DNA of 64,000 nucleotides from Apostichopus japonicus (lineage: Eukaryota > Echinodermata > Holothuroidea > Aspidochirotida > Stichopodidae), in assembly GCF_037975245.1 (NCBI RefSeq), contig NC_092576.1, forward strand, positions 7,871,501 through 7,935,500, in the 5' to 3' direction. Shown here piece by piece: positions 34,197-45,115 of the stretch (position 1 is the first letter of the stretch; each line of letters starts with the position of its first letter). Under the pieces are notes generated by a model. That model saw nothing but the letters and a program-made list of their open reading frames with translations, searched no databases and was not told the origin of the DNA. A program made the translations under genes and the position numbers.

Positions 34197-34795
34197 CACT
34201 ATTCCCTACTTCATACCCCTAATTCCTAGCCCTATTTCCTAACCCTATTTCCCTACTTCCTAACCCTATTTCCTAACCATATATTTCCTAACCCTATTTC
34301 CTAACCCTATATTTCCTAACCCTATTTCCTAACCCTATTTCCTAACCCTCTTCACGTATCTCTCTTCACGTACATAGTCCTAACCCTATTTCCTGACCCT
34401 ATTCACGTATCTCTCTTCGCGTACATAGATGGATTTAACTATTCCCTAACCCTATTTCCTAACCCTATTTCCTAACCCTATTTCCTAACCCTATTTCCTA
34501 ACCCTATTTCCTAACCCTATTTCCTAACCCTATTTCCTAACCCTATTTCCTAACCCTATTTCCTAACCCTATTTCCTAACCCTATTTCCTAACCCTATTT
34601 CCTAACCCTATTTCCTAACCCTATTTCCTAACCCTATTTCCTAACCCTATTTCCTAACCCTATTCCCTAACCCTATTTCCTAACCCTCTTCACGTATCTC
34701 TCTTCACTATTTAAATGGATTTCCCTATTTCCTAACCCTATTTCCTAACCCTCTTCACGTATCTCTCTTCACTATTTAACTATTCCCTCACCCTA
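34197..34795. repeat. (CTATTTCCTAACC)n 13-bp minisatellite
   Basis: More than 30 units of the 13-mer TAACCCTATTTCC are nearly perfect between about 34443 and 34670. They are interspersed with a second unit containing CTTCACGTATCTCTCTTCAC at 34347, 34402, 34688 and 34752. Each 13-mer contains TAACCC, the complement of the animal telomere hexamer, but this is an interstitial array and not a telomere. Confidence 0.95.
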
Positions 34796-36060
34796 TTTCA
34801 CTATACCGCTTTAACTCATTCAAGCGAATCATTCACGCACCTATTCACCGAGCACACACGTTCAGCCGGATTATACAGTTGTTCTTCTGCCGATTCGAAG
34901 TAAGCTTGCACATTCATATGGTACGGATTCTAAAGTCAGGCCCAGGAAGTTTATTGGATTAATTTTTAGAAGAAGAAGAAGAAAAAGATAATTCTCGAAA
35001 CCTGACCAATGAAAGCTGTAAGTCTGACGCTCAGTAATCGATCGATAACAATAATAATTGCCAGTGCCAAGCGTTATCTTAACTTATTAACGATATATAG
35101 GCCTACGCCTACTAACTTGTATACACTGATAGTCTGATACAGTAGTTTGATGTCTTGTCGAGTGAAAGTTACAGATTCTCAGCCATGCCATTGCTTATTT
35201 TTCTGTCCTAAACAATGCTTACAGTGTTTCACCGTTTTATATTTCCACATATACCATGTTTTAAACACTTTTGACGAACCACAATTTAAATAGATCGTTT
35301 TTGCTGTAAACAACAAACAGTAACCGGTATCCTAATTTAGGCCATAGGCCTATATCACAAACAATTAGCGGGAAAATATGGCGAGTAAATTAAACGTTTT
35401 GTCGAGTAGAGTTTTAGACTCGGTCGCCATGCAGTTGGCGAGTAGTTTAAAAAAAAAAAAAAAAAAATGGCGAGGCCTGCGATGCCTACGTACACTCCAA
35501 AGAAAAGTAGGACGCAGAATAGTAAGCCATTATGGTGGTCACACGATGTAGATGTATCAAGGGAGAGGGAAATATATCATGGAGGATTTATTTTATTTTT
35601 TCATATTTTATTTCAGGCACATATGGTAGCTATCACGACTACTGACTACATACGCGTGAGGTACAAAAATGGCTCTTGACTCAATTGTCAGGTCTGCCAA
35701 TATAACGTCTGAAAAGCGCTTTGAGATATATCGCTGGTACAAATTTAGCGCTAAATAAAAGCAAATATTATTATTTTATTATTATTGTCAAATGTAATTT
35801 TAAAAGTATAATCGATCCGGCCTATCCTTCGGAGAAGAACGGGCCCCTACATAAGGCAGAAACGGCTGCCTGTATCAGTTTTCACGACCCCATCGATCCA
35901 CAGTTTCTGCTGATGGGCTCCGGTGAGTTAAAACTAACATGGATAAATCTCGTCTCGATATCTTTGGTACAAGTCGCATATGACGTCATTCTCCTACAAC
36001 TACTATGCCACATCTTGACCTTGTCAAAAACACATTCTTACAAATTGATCCTCCCCCGCA
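34796..36060. other. Non-genic stretch
   Basis: No gene recognised. Contains an AGAAGA run (34970-34985), a poly-A run at 35448-35466, and the candidate right end of a larger hAT-like element near 35468-35480. A 17-bp inverted repeat partner lies at 34918-34934. Confidence 0.4.
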
Positions 36061-36527
36061 GGTAGCATACGCCCATTAAAAGCCCCATTGACTTACACAC
36101 TAAATCACAAAAGTAATGTGGTCTCCAAGTCTAGATAGAAGTTTTCACTAGCTTAACGCTACCCATCACCGGATAGCTGACAGGTTGGCCTTTCATGGCA
36201 CCATCAATTTTCCGTACCATGACCGTGAAAATTTTTGGCTATCCGAGCCGGAAGTTTTCGTCACTTGTAAACAAACCTCTTCACTCAGTGGTAAACAAAT
36301 TTCCTACGCTGCTCCTGGGAAGCCTAAAGGGGTCTAAAATTGCCTCAATTGACCCAATTTTTTCACCACATGTACTTCCATTCATGCTCTTCAACATGAA
36401 AGCCACAAAAAACTAGATTATGATTGATAACAGGTCACAAAAGATGTTCTCCTGCTGCTTTTTGGCACTTTTCCTGAAGGAGAACAATCGAGCGGATTGA
36501 TATAGACTCTAATAGGAGTATGCCACC
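36061..36527 (+). repeat. Left 467-bp terminal repeat of the composite element
   Basis: It begins GGTAGCATACGCCC and ends GTATGCCACC. It contains an open frame of 73 codons that also occurs in the right copy, which reflects their identity and is not evidence of a gene. Confidence 0.9.
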
Positions 36528-38330
36528 TTAAGTGAGAGTTGAATTTTTTTTTTTTTTTCTCCAAAATGATACTTTTCATAGTCGTCACAATATAAACCAC
36601 AACAGAATTATATGCAATTATCATTTTAGGTCCATAAAGATGTATTTTCAGAGATTTCAGTATGCACGGTGCAGTGTGTAAATACACATATGAGCAATAC
36701 TGTGTAAGCAGTAACCAGGTCTATGTCTGCAACAACACTTCCAGTCACCAATTTTGATTAGCTTGACCAATTTGGGTGCATCTATGATTCTTGCAGGTAT
36801 TATTGGTATCCCTGATCACAATCCACTTGGTCTGGCTTGCCCTACCTGCAGAAACATCATCCATAGAGGGGTTAGCGGTGAGGGCTTTTTCGTCTCTGGC
36901 TCTGAAAAGTGATGAAAACTACTTTTGTTTAGCTCAGCAGATTCCTCACAAACTGACCCACAGGACATACCCCAATGTATTCCTGAACTGTTTGGAACAT
37001 GTTAAACTGATATTGCATGTCACTCCAGTGCAACTGTTAAGTTACTAAGAATAAAAGAAGAGAATTGAAGGTGTTCTTTGCCAAAACTGGATCATCGGGA
37101 TTTGTAAACAACAGCCTCACTGTAACAGTATTACAGCAGTCAAAAGGAAAGCTTACTGGAATGCTATCTAGATACACTGTTCACCTCAATAGCATATCCA
37201 GTCCATTTAAAGGTTTGTGCATAGGTTGTTACAATGTATTAAAGACAGTTATAAGAGAAGAGAGGTGGATAGGGGGGCATATTTCATGATAAAACATAAA
37301 CTTTGGTGCTCGGCAGAGAACAACAACGTCAAATTACCTTATTCTCCATTGGTGGCAAGCAATGGTTCCTATAGTTACTACAGTAGATCTCCCATGGAAG
37401 CATCAGGATATCTCTTTCTGCTGTCAGAGTTGTTTGGGATTTGTTGTTACCTCATCTAACCAGTTGAGTCCATTGATACCACACCCATTCAAAGTATATC
37501 GCTGTGCATGCTGAGGACTTAGCACATCAACTTTCTCTGAAATTGACAAAACAACAGAAAACTAATGAGGAGTGAATAGGCTCAAAAACCCCTTGATGCA
37601 CATTGGCAGAAGCAGAATATGCATACCTTTGTGGATTATTTGCTAAATAAGACTCAAAACATTCTCTGTGCAAGGTATTAGCCCTCAGCAGCCACTCCAC
37701 TTAGGATACAGACCTCATACAACATTGTGCTACAGCTGGTGTAGACTTGGTCTAGGATACTAACGTAGCGCCATTATGAACCTGAGGCCTAGGCCTAAGC
37801 TAACAACATTAGGGGTATTTCATGCATTGAAACTGAGTTTTTGTCCTTAGTTAAACACCAGGTACTTCCAGCTTTAGCAAAAATAACCTAGAGTATGATT
37901 ACCATGTAATTTAGGTGCCCACAGATGTCAAATTTCACTGAACTTAGTCGTTCACGTCACACACACTGCAGGCTTTTTGGTCTGATTCTGAAGGATTTTG
38001 AATTTCGTGCATTTGGCACCTACTTAGCAGATTCAAGGCAGGAATCATACTACGGAAGCCTTGGTAGGTCAAGGCTTAATGACCCAATAGTTTATTGGGG
38101 AGGAAAACTGGTTAGAAATGCTCAGAAGGCTGTTCTAGTCTAATGTATGGACACGCACATGCTCTTTGTGGTACTTTAAGGCTGTAATACTAATTTATGC
38201 GTAAAAATCACCCAAGCGTGAAATTTTCTGACGTTTGCTTGAAAACCATTTTTACACACCATAGCAACTACTTTGATCCAAAATTGGGACTTCTAGCACT
38301 TAAAATGAAAAATTTGGCATTTTTGCTTAA

Positions 38331-38797
38331 GGTAGCATACGCCCATTAAAAGCCCCATTGACTTACACACTAAATCACAAAAGTAATGTGGTCTCCAAGT
38401 CTAGATAGAAGTTTTCACTAGCTTAACGCTACCCATCACCGGATAGCTGACAGGTTGGCCTTTCATGGCACCATCAATTTTCCGTACCATGACCGTGAAA
38501 ATTTTTGGCTATCCGAGCCGGAAGTTTTCGTCACTTGTAAACAAACCTCTTCACTCAGTGGTAAACAAATTTCCTACGCTGCTCCTGGGAAGCCTAAAGG
38601 GGTCTAAAATTGCCTCAATTGACCCAATTTTTTCACCACGTGTACTTCCATTCATGCTCTTCAACATGAAAGCCACAAAAAACTAGATTATGATTGATAA
38701 CAGGTCACAAAAGATGTTCTCCTGCTGCTTTTTGGCACTTTTCCTGAAGGAGAACAATCGAGCGGATTGATATAGACTCTAATAGGAGTATGCCACC
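38331..38797 (+). repeat. Right 467-bp terminal repeat of the composite element
   Basis: Same length and orientation as the left copy, with one substitution seen. Its 3' edge lies about 60 bp from the block shared by the two Ig gene upstream regions, so it sits close to the probable promoter region of Ig gene copy 2. Confidence 0.9.
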
Positions 38798-38859
38798 CGC
38801 AAGGCACACGAGAGCTAGGCCTATGCTAGGCCTGCGTGTCTAAGTAAGCACTAACACTT

Positions 38860-38990
38860 AACAGCGAACAAAACTTTCACTAGAAAATTTTCTTCCAGTG
38901 AAAACTCAACAGCGCAGATTACTAACAGATTAGGCTACTCAAGATTGTTGTTGCAAGATTGCCGATAGATAAGTTTGTTGATTTTCTAGT
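38860..38990. other. Block shared with upstream region of Ig gene copy 1
   Basis: The partner of 10370-10510, with CTTCCAGTGAAAA, GCGCAG, CAGATTAGGCTACTCAAGAT and ATAAGTTTG in the same order. It lies about 0.43 kb upstream of the start codon, a plausible promoter or untranslated-exon position. No TATA box or mapped start is claimed. Confidence 0.45.
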
Positions 38991-39421
38991 AATAGCATGG
39001 ATCATAGCAGTAGTGTTATTGAAGGGTTAAAATCTTGAAAAGTTGTACCGTCGCTGTTACTTACTGATACTAGCTAGGCCTAGTCTATGTACTGTAAGCT
39101 ACCCTTACAGAGAAACCATAGAAGCATTATTGGGGAGCCATTGGGTCATTCCATATTAAATCACCAGATTTTGGAGTACGTTGTAGTTTAACCTCTTTTA
39201 AAAATTACAAAAATGTTTGTATTCTTGCAAAACCATGTTATAAGCATATCCTTAAAATTTTGGTTACTTCAAAATTCTACATTCGAAATTTATACTTAAA
39301 AAAACCTCACAGCTCTCAGTGTCAGTGTCAGTGAGTGTATATGACAATTATCTTAAAAATCTTTTATATTCATGCTAACCAGATTCATTACCTTTAGGAC
39401 AGAATACAGTTGGACAACAAG

Positions 39422-39485
39422 ATGGATATCCTTAGATGCTATTTGGTTGTCAGTTTACTCCTGTATTCACCCTGCACTGATGCAG
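39422..39485 (+). CDS. Ig gene copy 2, exon 1: signal peptide
   Basis: MDILRCYLVVSLLLYSPCTD gives a short N-region, a hydrophobic core and a polar end, a normal leader. Ends phase 1 at CAG|GTAGGT, identical to copy 1. Confidence 0.75.
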
Positions 39486-42400
39486 GTAGGTGACTCTTTG
39501 ACCTTTCACACCATAGTTTGTACAATATTTATCTGTGTACAGTGGGACGTTGATTTGGTTATCTTATGGTTAAAGCCCCATCATTGATAAAATGCAGTTT
39601 AATTGCATTTGGATACAGTCTGTAGCTAGGGAATTGATCTTGTTATTACATAATTAACTTTGACAGTCAGCTGCCAGAGTGGAAGATAAGTGGGGTATGA
39701 TGTCACCTGGCTTAGCTAACCTTTGCCCCAGATTTCCTAGGCGCCAACATTCGCTATGATTAAAGAAGGTACAGTACTGTAGATGATATCACCAATTCCT
39801 CCAACTGATGAGATGAGATCTAAGCAGAAACGTGGCACAACTTTTATGAATCGTATAGGATTACAGACTAAGTTACAGTAGTTCTATTAAGTTTGTATTT
39901 TTCCAGACCTAGTTGATGTAGTAGTAGTTTTTACCTATATAGTATTATATTTTATGTTTTTTTTGTTCACATTTCTCTTGCAGGTGGCTCTTGTCAGGAA
40001 AAAATTTATTTGGAAGTAGGAAAACAAGGTGTAGTGTCATGTCACTTTGAAGACTATGACATTATTGGCTGGATTCATGGTACTGGTGATGTGACTAGTA
40101 CTTCCCCATTCATTTACTTGGAGGGTTCACAGATATATGGAAGAGGGTATAGGAGCGGAGGCTATGACATGCATCCAAATGGTTCTTTGATCATCAATGA
40201 TGTAAAATTGGAAAACGAATTTAATTACACAGTTCTATTCGTTCCTTCTGGTGGTTCAAATGAGTACTTTAAAGTCCCAGTGAAAGTCTATGGTAAGTAT
40301 TGGCAGCCCTATTGTGTGGATTAATGTTGTGATGCCAGTGGTTTTGCTGCATACATGTAGCTTTTGCAAGATAACATTGGGCAGATATGTACTTTTGATA
40401 TGTAAAAGATCATTAAAAAATTCTGCTATCATTCCAGACTGTGTTTAGTATGTACAACTTTCGAAAAATGACTGGATTACTAACATTTTTGTGCAAAGCT
40501 TGCAGAAATTGAAAAAAAAAAGATGATATTGATTATTAAACTGTATTATTATAAGATTATTTGAAAGGGAAAAGAAACAAGTTTTCATCAAGACATGGTT
40601 AGTTTCAATTATTCAAGTCTCATATCCACCTTCCATGGAAAAGACCATAATATATACTGTATGTGTTGTAAAAATCCTGACATGTAAGAAGTAGTCAGGC
40701 TGCTCCCTTCTGAACCAAAGATTGCAAAAAGCATTTTATCGAAATTAGATCAATTTTGTCTTATTTTTGGTATTTCTTACTACCAGTTCCACCTGATCCA
40801 TGGCATCCTGTGGTAAATGGATTAACCAATCAGCAACAAGTTGTCATACATGGAATCGGAAGCGGTTCCATCACCTGCTCAATGGCCGGAGTTAGGCCCA
40901 AAGTTGATCTGGAATGGGTGGCCTCACCAGACGAGATAACTCTAGATGGTACACCTACTGTGACTAATAACAGTGATGGAACATATGATGTATCTCTTAA
41001 CTCTAATTTTAGAGTTCTCAGTGGAGCCGTGGGAAATGTGGTTTTCATGTGCAGGGCCACTGGACACAAAGCGGACAATTTCACATCAGAAACTGAAGTT
41101 TACTTGCTAAACCAAGGTAAGCATTTGAATGATAAACATCATGAGCCACAGTAGTTGCAAGCCAAGATGTCACTTGATGGATGACTTAATATTTGGAAGG
41201 TGGATGCACCCTTATTGCAACATGTCAGAATTGGTGGAGGTCAACAGAGGTCAAAGTATACTATATTGTGTAATTTGTGTTGTTCATAAAGTGTCAGATC
41301 TAAACAAGATTCATGATGGTGTATCTTTACAAACCTCAGCACATGCTAGTACAATACTGGTACATATATACCATCTTGTTTACGATTGGTTTTCACATCT
41401 TACGATTTAAAGGAAGCTCTTGGAATCTGCATAGCCATAAACGGTTAGTGTCTCATTCTTACTTTTTTACATCGTCACTTTTATCGCAATGTTTTTATAC
41501 CATTGTCGATAGCCTACCGGTATTTATTACTCATGCAATATCACTTTTATTTGTGTTTCATCGTTACGCGTTTCCAATTTCATGTCTGTTTTAGAACTCT
41601 TGTGTTTGAACAATTTCCATTGTATTTATATGCATGTGGCTGAATAAATCATCTATCTATCTATCTAGCTACTGTATCTATCTGCTCTCATCCTTTGCAG
41701 CACCTTTTTCCACTTTCTGTTCTGTGTTACCCTGTTCTCTTGGTATCACAATAATATAATTTACCTTTCATGCCTCCATTGAGAAATGCCTCATATCGAC
41801 TTAGAGCCTCTACTTTTATGTTTCCATTCATTAGATAATATGTTAGTTCTCAATTAAAATCTTTGCATACATTTTGCAGCCTGAGACTGCAACAAAATGT
41901 TGGTTATGAATATGCGTGAAAATGCAATGGATAGAAGGAACCTGTTTCACCCAAAACCTTCATAATTTTCATTCATGTCATTGTTTATATTTGATTTTTT
42001 TTCAGATCTGCAACCTGTAGTAAATGGATTGTACAACCAGAAACATATCATCTTTGATGTAAACAGAGAAGGTGAAGTTAGTTGCGCCAGTCAGAGAGTT
42101 TCAGAAAATGTCTCTTTAGAATTGTCTGTCATCCCCCCTCTTTCATCAGATGAGATATCACAGGAGACTACATCGTCTAGAAGTCACAATAAGGATGGGA
42201 CCTTCAACATCAAACGCAGCTCACACTTTGGATTCCTCAGTCGGTCCATGGAACGAGTTACTCTAGAATGTAGGGTCTTCGATGGCACAACTAATACGTC
42301 CCTAGACGTCACTACAGTGGAACTGTTTTTGCCAGAATGTTAGTTCTGTTGAGTAAATACTGGTTTTGATCACAAATGTATATCACTGAAATTATAATAG

Positions 42401-44187
42401 CATAACATTTTTCATTTTTGGCATGCCTTGGCTTGTAAATATGGTAACTCAAAGTATCTGGTGGATGAATTTCATATTTGGTATGTAGATTCACCTTATT
42501 GAGTTCAAGAAATGTGTAGTAATACATGGAGGATAAGTTCATATGATGCAAACAGAGGTCAGTCTGAAAACTTTGCAAACATGATAACAGAAAAAGTTAA
42601 GCTTGTATGAATTCCATACTTCGTATGCAGATCGCCTTTGGTAAGAACTCAGTCAAATTTAGTAGAGGTCAAAGGTCACTTGGTGTTATGGTAGGTCAAA
42701 TCCTGAAACCTTGTAAACACAATAACGTACAAAGTGAAGCTTTGATGAAGTTCATACTTGATATGTAGATCTCTCTTGGTGAGTACAAGAACAATATTGA
42801 TATTGGCATAGGTCAAATGTCATTTTAGGTAAAAACTTAAAGCTTGGAAGAAGTTCATACTTGGTAGAGGCATCTTCATATTACGTACAAGATCCGGATA
42901 GTTTTCTACAGGTGTCAAAGGTGAACTGAGGTTGACAGAGGTCAAAGTCTGCAAAGCTTGTAAACACAATATTTCTAAATGAAAGTTTACTTATTGTGTC
43001 GATCCACATCATTGAGTACAAGAAACCTCAGAAATTTCAGGTCAGCAGAGGTAGATAATAGCTATATTACAACTTGAGAAAACTTAGGAAAAGGTGTGGC
43101 AGACATCAAAATATATAGGCTCAGGGTTAACAAGACAAACTGCAGCAGGAACAGAATTCTGTTCAGCTAGGACGATGCAATATTAAACAGTAGTGGTTCT
43201 CTACATTCATGTGATGTTCTTAACTTAACTCTATCAATATATGGTATATTGGAGTTGCACCAGGAACTATACTGTGATGTCAGATTCAGTATTCAGTATT
43301 ATTGAACTTTCCTCTTTGACAGATCAAGAAAGTGATTGTACTTCGCAGTGGTCACCAGGTCTGAACACAGTAATACTTCTCGGTATGAGTGGTGAGTGAA
43401 AACATTAATTAAATGTAAAGATTTATAACTAGTATTAAACTAGATAACAAGTATAGAAGATCCAAGGTATTGTATTGCACCAGTATCTTCAGTTAAGACC
43501 ATTCACTGACCTCATTTCCATTACATTATCAAAACCATTTCCACATATGTATGGACCTCATCAGGATACTCACACAGTACAATGAAGCTTGTGCGGTGTA
43601 GAATGAAATAAGACGTACAGCATTGACGGCGGTAGACACTTTTGAATCAATTTCCCACAATTTCCCACTACAACTAGAGATGAATCAGCATGCAAGAGAA
43701 AGGCAAAGCCATAGGTACCCGTGTATGATAGGCATGCCCAAATACCACGAGCACTGGAAAAGCCATGAAAAGCTGCCTTGGAACGTTCATGGCAAAAATA
43801 AATACAGCAAAATTGCATGTATACTAAAATGATGATTTCATTAAGTACAATGCATCGGTAAGTGAAACGTTCATAAGTAGAGTAAAAATAAATTGGCCTC
43901 TCTGTAAGTGGATGTTGCCATCAAGGATAGTAACTTAGTTTGCCCCATACAGTAAGTCATGTAATCTCCCATTACATAATTCAATCAACCTTTTTGTGTA
44001 TATTTAATGCTGTAGGTGTGAAGTACAAGTTGTCCAGTGAGTAGTGGTAGATATTTAGATCATCTCTATAATGAGGAATCAAACCGTTGTGCTTCTTCTC
44101 TTTTTTTTTTGCATTCTTTTTTCTCCAGTTTTTCTTATCTTTGGCTTCATCACTTTGAAGAGAACTTTGAAAGCTGGGAGTCAGTAA
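39422..44187 (+). CDS. Ig-superfamily membrane receptor, copy 2 (six coding exons)
   Basis: Coding exons are 39422-39485, 39984-40292, 40787-41116, 42006-42338, 43323-43391 and 44129-44187. All introns are GT-AG and all internal exons are phase 1 with lengths divisible by three; the total is 1164 bp, 387 residues. The order is signal peptide, three Ig-like domains, a membrane helix (NTVILLGMSG joined to VFLIFGFITL) and a tail KRTLKAGSQ. No ITAM, ITIM or kinase is in the tail, so signalling would need a partner, or the protein acts in adhesion or ligand capture. Many N-glycosylation sequons mark it as extracellular. It is a tandem duplicate of the 16.1-22.8 kb gene, without that gene's exon 5 disruption. 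The specific family name and ligand are unknown. Confidence 0.8.
39984..40292 (+). CDS. Ig gene copy 2, exon 2: membrane-distal Ig-like domain
   Basis: 309 bp between TTTCTCTTGCAG and ATG|GTAAGT. VSCHF and IIGWIHG supply the B-strand Cys and C-strand Trp, with NGSLIINDV as the E strand; the F-strand Cys is missing (NYTVLF). An extra Cys lies near the start (GGSCQE). This is the fastest-changing exon between the two genes. Confidence 0.85.
40787..41116 (+). CDS. Ig gene copy 2, exon 3: second Ig-like domain
   Basis: 330 bp, between TTACTACCAG and CAAG|GTAAGC. SITCSM, LEWVAS, SDGTYDVSLNS and VVFMCRATG give the full Cys-Trp-Cys pattern. Only about four residues differ from copy 1. Confidence 0.87.
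41454..41680 (+). mobile_element. 3' end of a LINE-type retrotransposon in intron 3
   Basis: Copy 1 reads GTTAGTGTCTCTGCTCTCAT at this point (18314-18333). Copy 2 has about 227 extra bases ending GGCTGAATAAATC and a (ATCT)n tail, then resumes GCTCTCAT. AATAAA followed by a short tandem tail is how several non-LTR families end. No coding remains, so the family is not assigned. Confidence 0.6.
42006..42338 (+). CDS. Ig gene copy 2, exon 4: third Ig-like domain
   Basis: 333 bp after TTTTTTTTCAG, placed to end at GAAT|GTTAGT. Core cysteines are in EVSCASQ and TLECRVF. Relative to copy 1 the domain has KRSS for KCSS and FGFLSR for FRVLSL. The donor overlaps an in-frame TAG, so failure to splice here would end the protein after three Ig domains. 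Confidence 0.78.
43323..43391 (+). CDS. Ig gene copy 2, exon 5: stalk and first half of membrane helix
   Basis: 69 bp between TTTGACAG and AGTG|GTGAGT. It encodes a short stalk (QESDCTSQWSPGLN) and the start of the membrane helix (TVILLGMS). The homologous exon in copy 1 is interrupted by a transposon after SDCTSQ. Confidence 0.75.
44129..44187 (+). CDS. Ig gene copy 2, exon 6: second half of membrane helix and tail
   Basis: After TTTCTCCAG the frame continues VFLIFGFITLKRTLKAGSQ to TAA. Phase 1 joining with exon 5 makes one uninterrupted hydrophobic segment of about 19 residues followed by basic residues, as expected for a type I membrane protein. Confidence 0.75.
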
Positions 44188-44437
44188 AATTCTTTAGTTA
44201 TATTTTGCATGTATGTGTTTTACGAAAGTGTACGATGAACTGTTTTATATGAATGCTGCAAATTTATGATTTTTTATCATCATCATTTTCTCTCACTTTG
44301 AATTTGCTGTATCTTTCAGAATTTCTGTGCAATGTTTCTTTCCTCTTTAGTCAATTGACTTCTTAAGATGTTGACATGTATGCATGGTGATGTAGTGAAG
44401 TGAAATTTTGTTGTTTGCACCCTTTGAATATTTACAT

Positions 44438-45107
44438 CATTGAGGTAAATGAATCTGGAGGATTCATGTCAATTGGGTGCGCGCGTACCATGTATGGAGG
44501 GTCATGTGATGTGTTCCAGGTTGGTACTATACTGATATTTCTCTGTAGCAGTTCGAGAAAAGTGTTAGTGACTTCGTGAAAGATTTGCACCAAGACGGAT
44601 CGGACATGGGAACTAACGGCGTAAGAAGGTACTGGTACTTCAGGCCTACGAAATAGTGCTAATATGCTAACGTTCAACCTTATTCTCTTGAATGAAGGCA
44701 GGCCTTCTACATAATAGATCTTACTTATTAATACAGCTCCAGGGGCAAGCTTTGTCTCATATGGCCTAACGTTATTACTACTTGCTATAAGTGAATGTAG
44801 AAATGGGAAATGTGGGAAAATGTTTAGTTCAGTGCAACCACGGAATTCTCCATGGAACAGAACCTAATGCTGCTCGACGGGAATATAGCTATCACGTTAG
44901 GCTACAGGCACGGTTATTGCTATGTAACAGGTGTCGTCCGCTGCTCTAAGCACGCAAACACATTTACGTACTAGTTGGGTGAAATCATCATGCGTAATAG
45001 GGAGAGTAGTATATTAGTACCACCCTGGAACACATCACATGACCCTCCATACATGGTATGCATGTATTTACTGTGTGATAGTTTCTCCAGATTCATTAAA
45101 CTTGTTG
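44438..45107. mobile_element. 670-bp inverted-repeat element with 8-bp duplication
   Basis: The left arm contains ATGAATCTGGAGGATTCATG and ACCATGTATGGAGGGTCATG, and the right arm contains their inverses (CATGACCCTCCATACATGGT, CTCCAGATTCATTAA). ATTTACAT flanks both ends (44430-44437 and 45108-45115). Copy 1 at 22951-22958 is the empty site. No transposase. Confidence 0.85.
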
Positions 45108-45115
45108 ATTTACAT

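Larger units (their letters stand above)
36061..38797. mobile_element. Composite element with 467-bp direct terminal repeats
   Basis: Two copies of a 467-bp unit (36061-36527 and 38331-38797) lie in the same orientation around a 1.8-kb interior. Only one difference was seen between them (A at 36370 against G at 38640). CGCA flanks the whole structure (36057-36060 and 38798-38801). Each unit also has its own inverted ends (GGTAGCATACGCCCATT and AATAGGAGTATGCCACC). The interior starts and ends with TTAA and encodes no recognisable reverse transcriptase, integrase or transposase. LTR-like layout is present but TG..CA ends, primer-binding site and polypurine tract are not seen. Confidence 0.65.

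Noticed and set aside
34197-34795. True telomere or chromosome end
   Set aside because: The unit is a 13-mer with only one TAACCC each, and unique genes and repeats continue on both sides.
36195-36416. 73-residue frame present twice (also 38465-38686)
   Set aside because: Its conservation is explained by near identity of the two 467-bp repeats; no protein family features are seen.
36061-38797. Standard LTR retrotransposon
   Set aside because: Direct repeats and a 4-bp duplication fit, but TG..CA ends, primer-binding site, polypurine tract and pol sequences are absent, so it is left as an unclassified composite.
44037-44252. Alternative frame of exon 6 (WLHHFEENFESWESVKFF)
   Set aside because: It needs a different splice phase; phase 1 gives one continuous membrane helix and matches every other junction.
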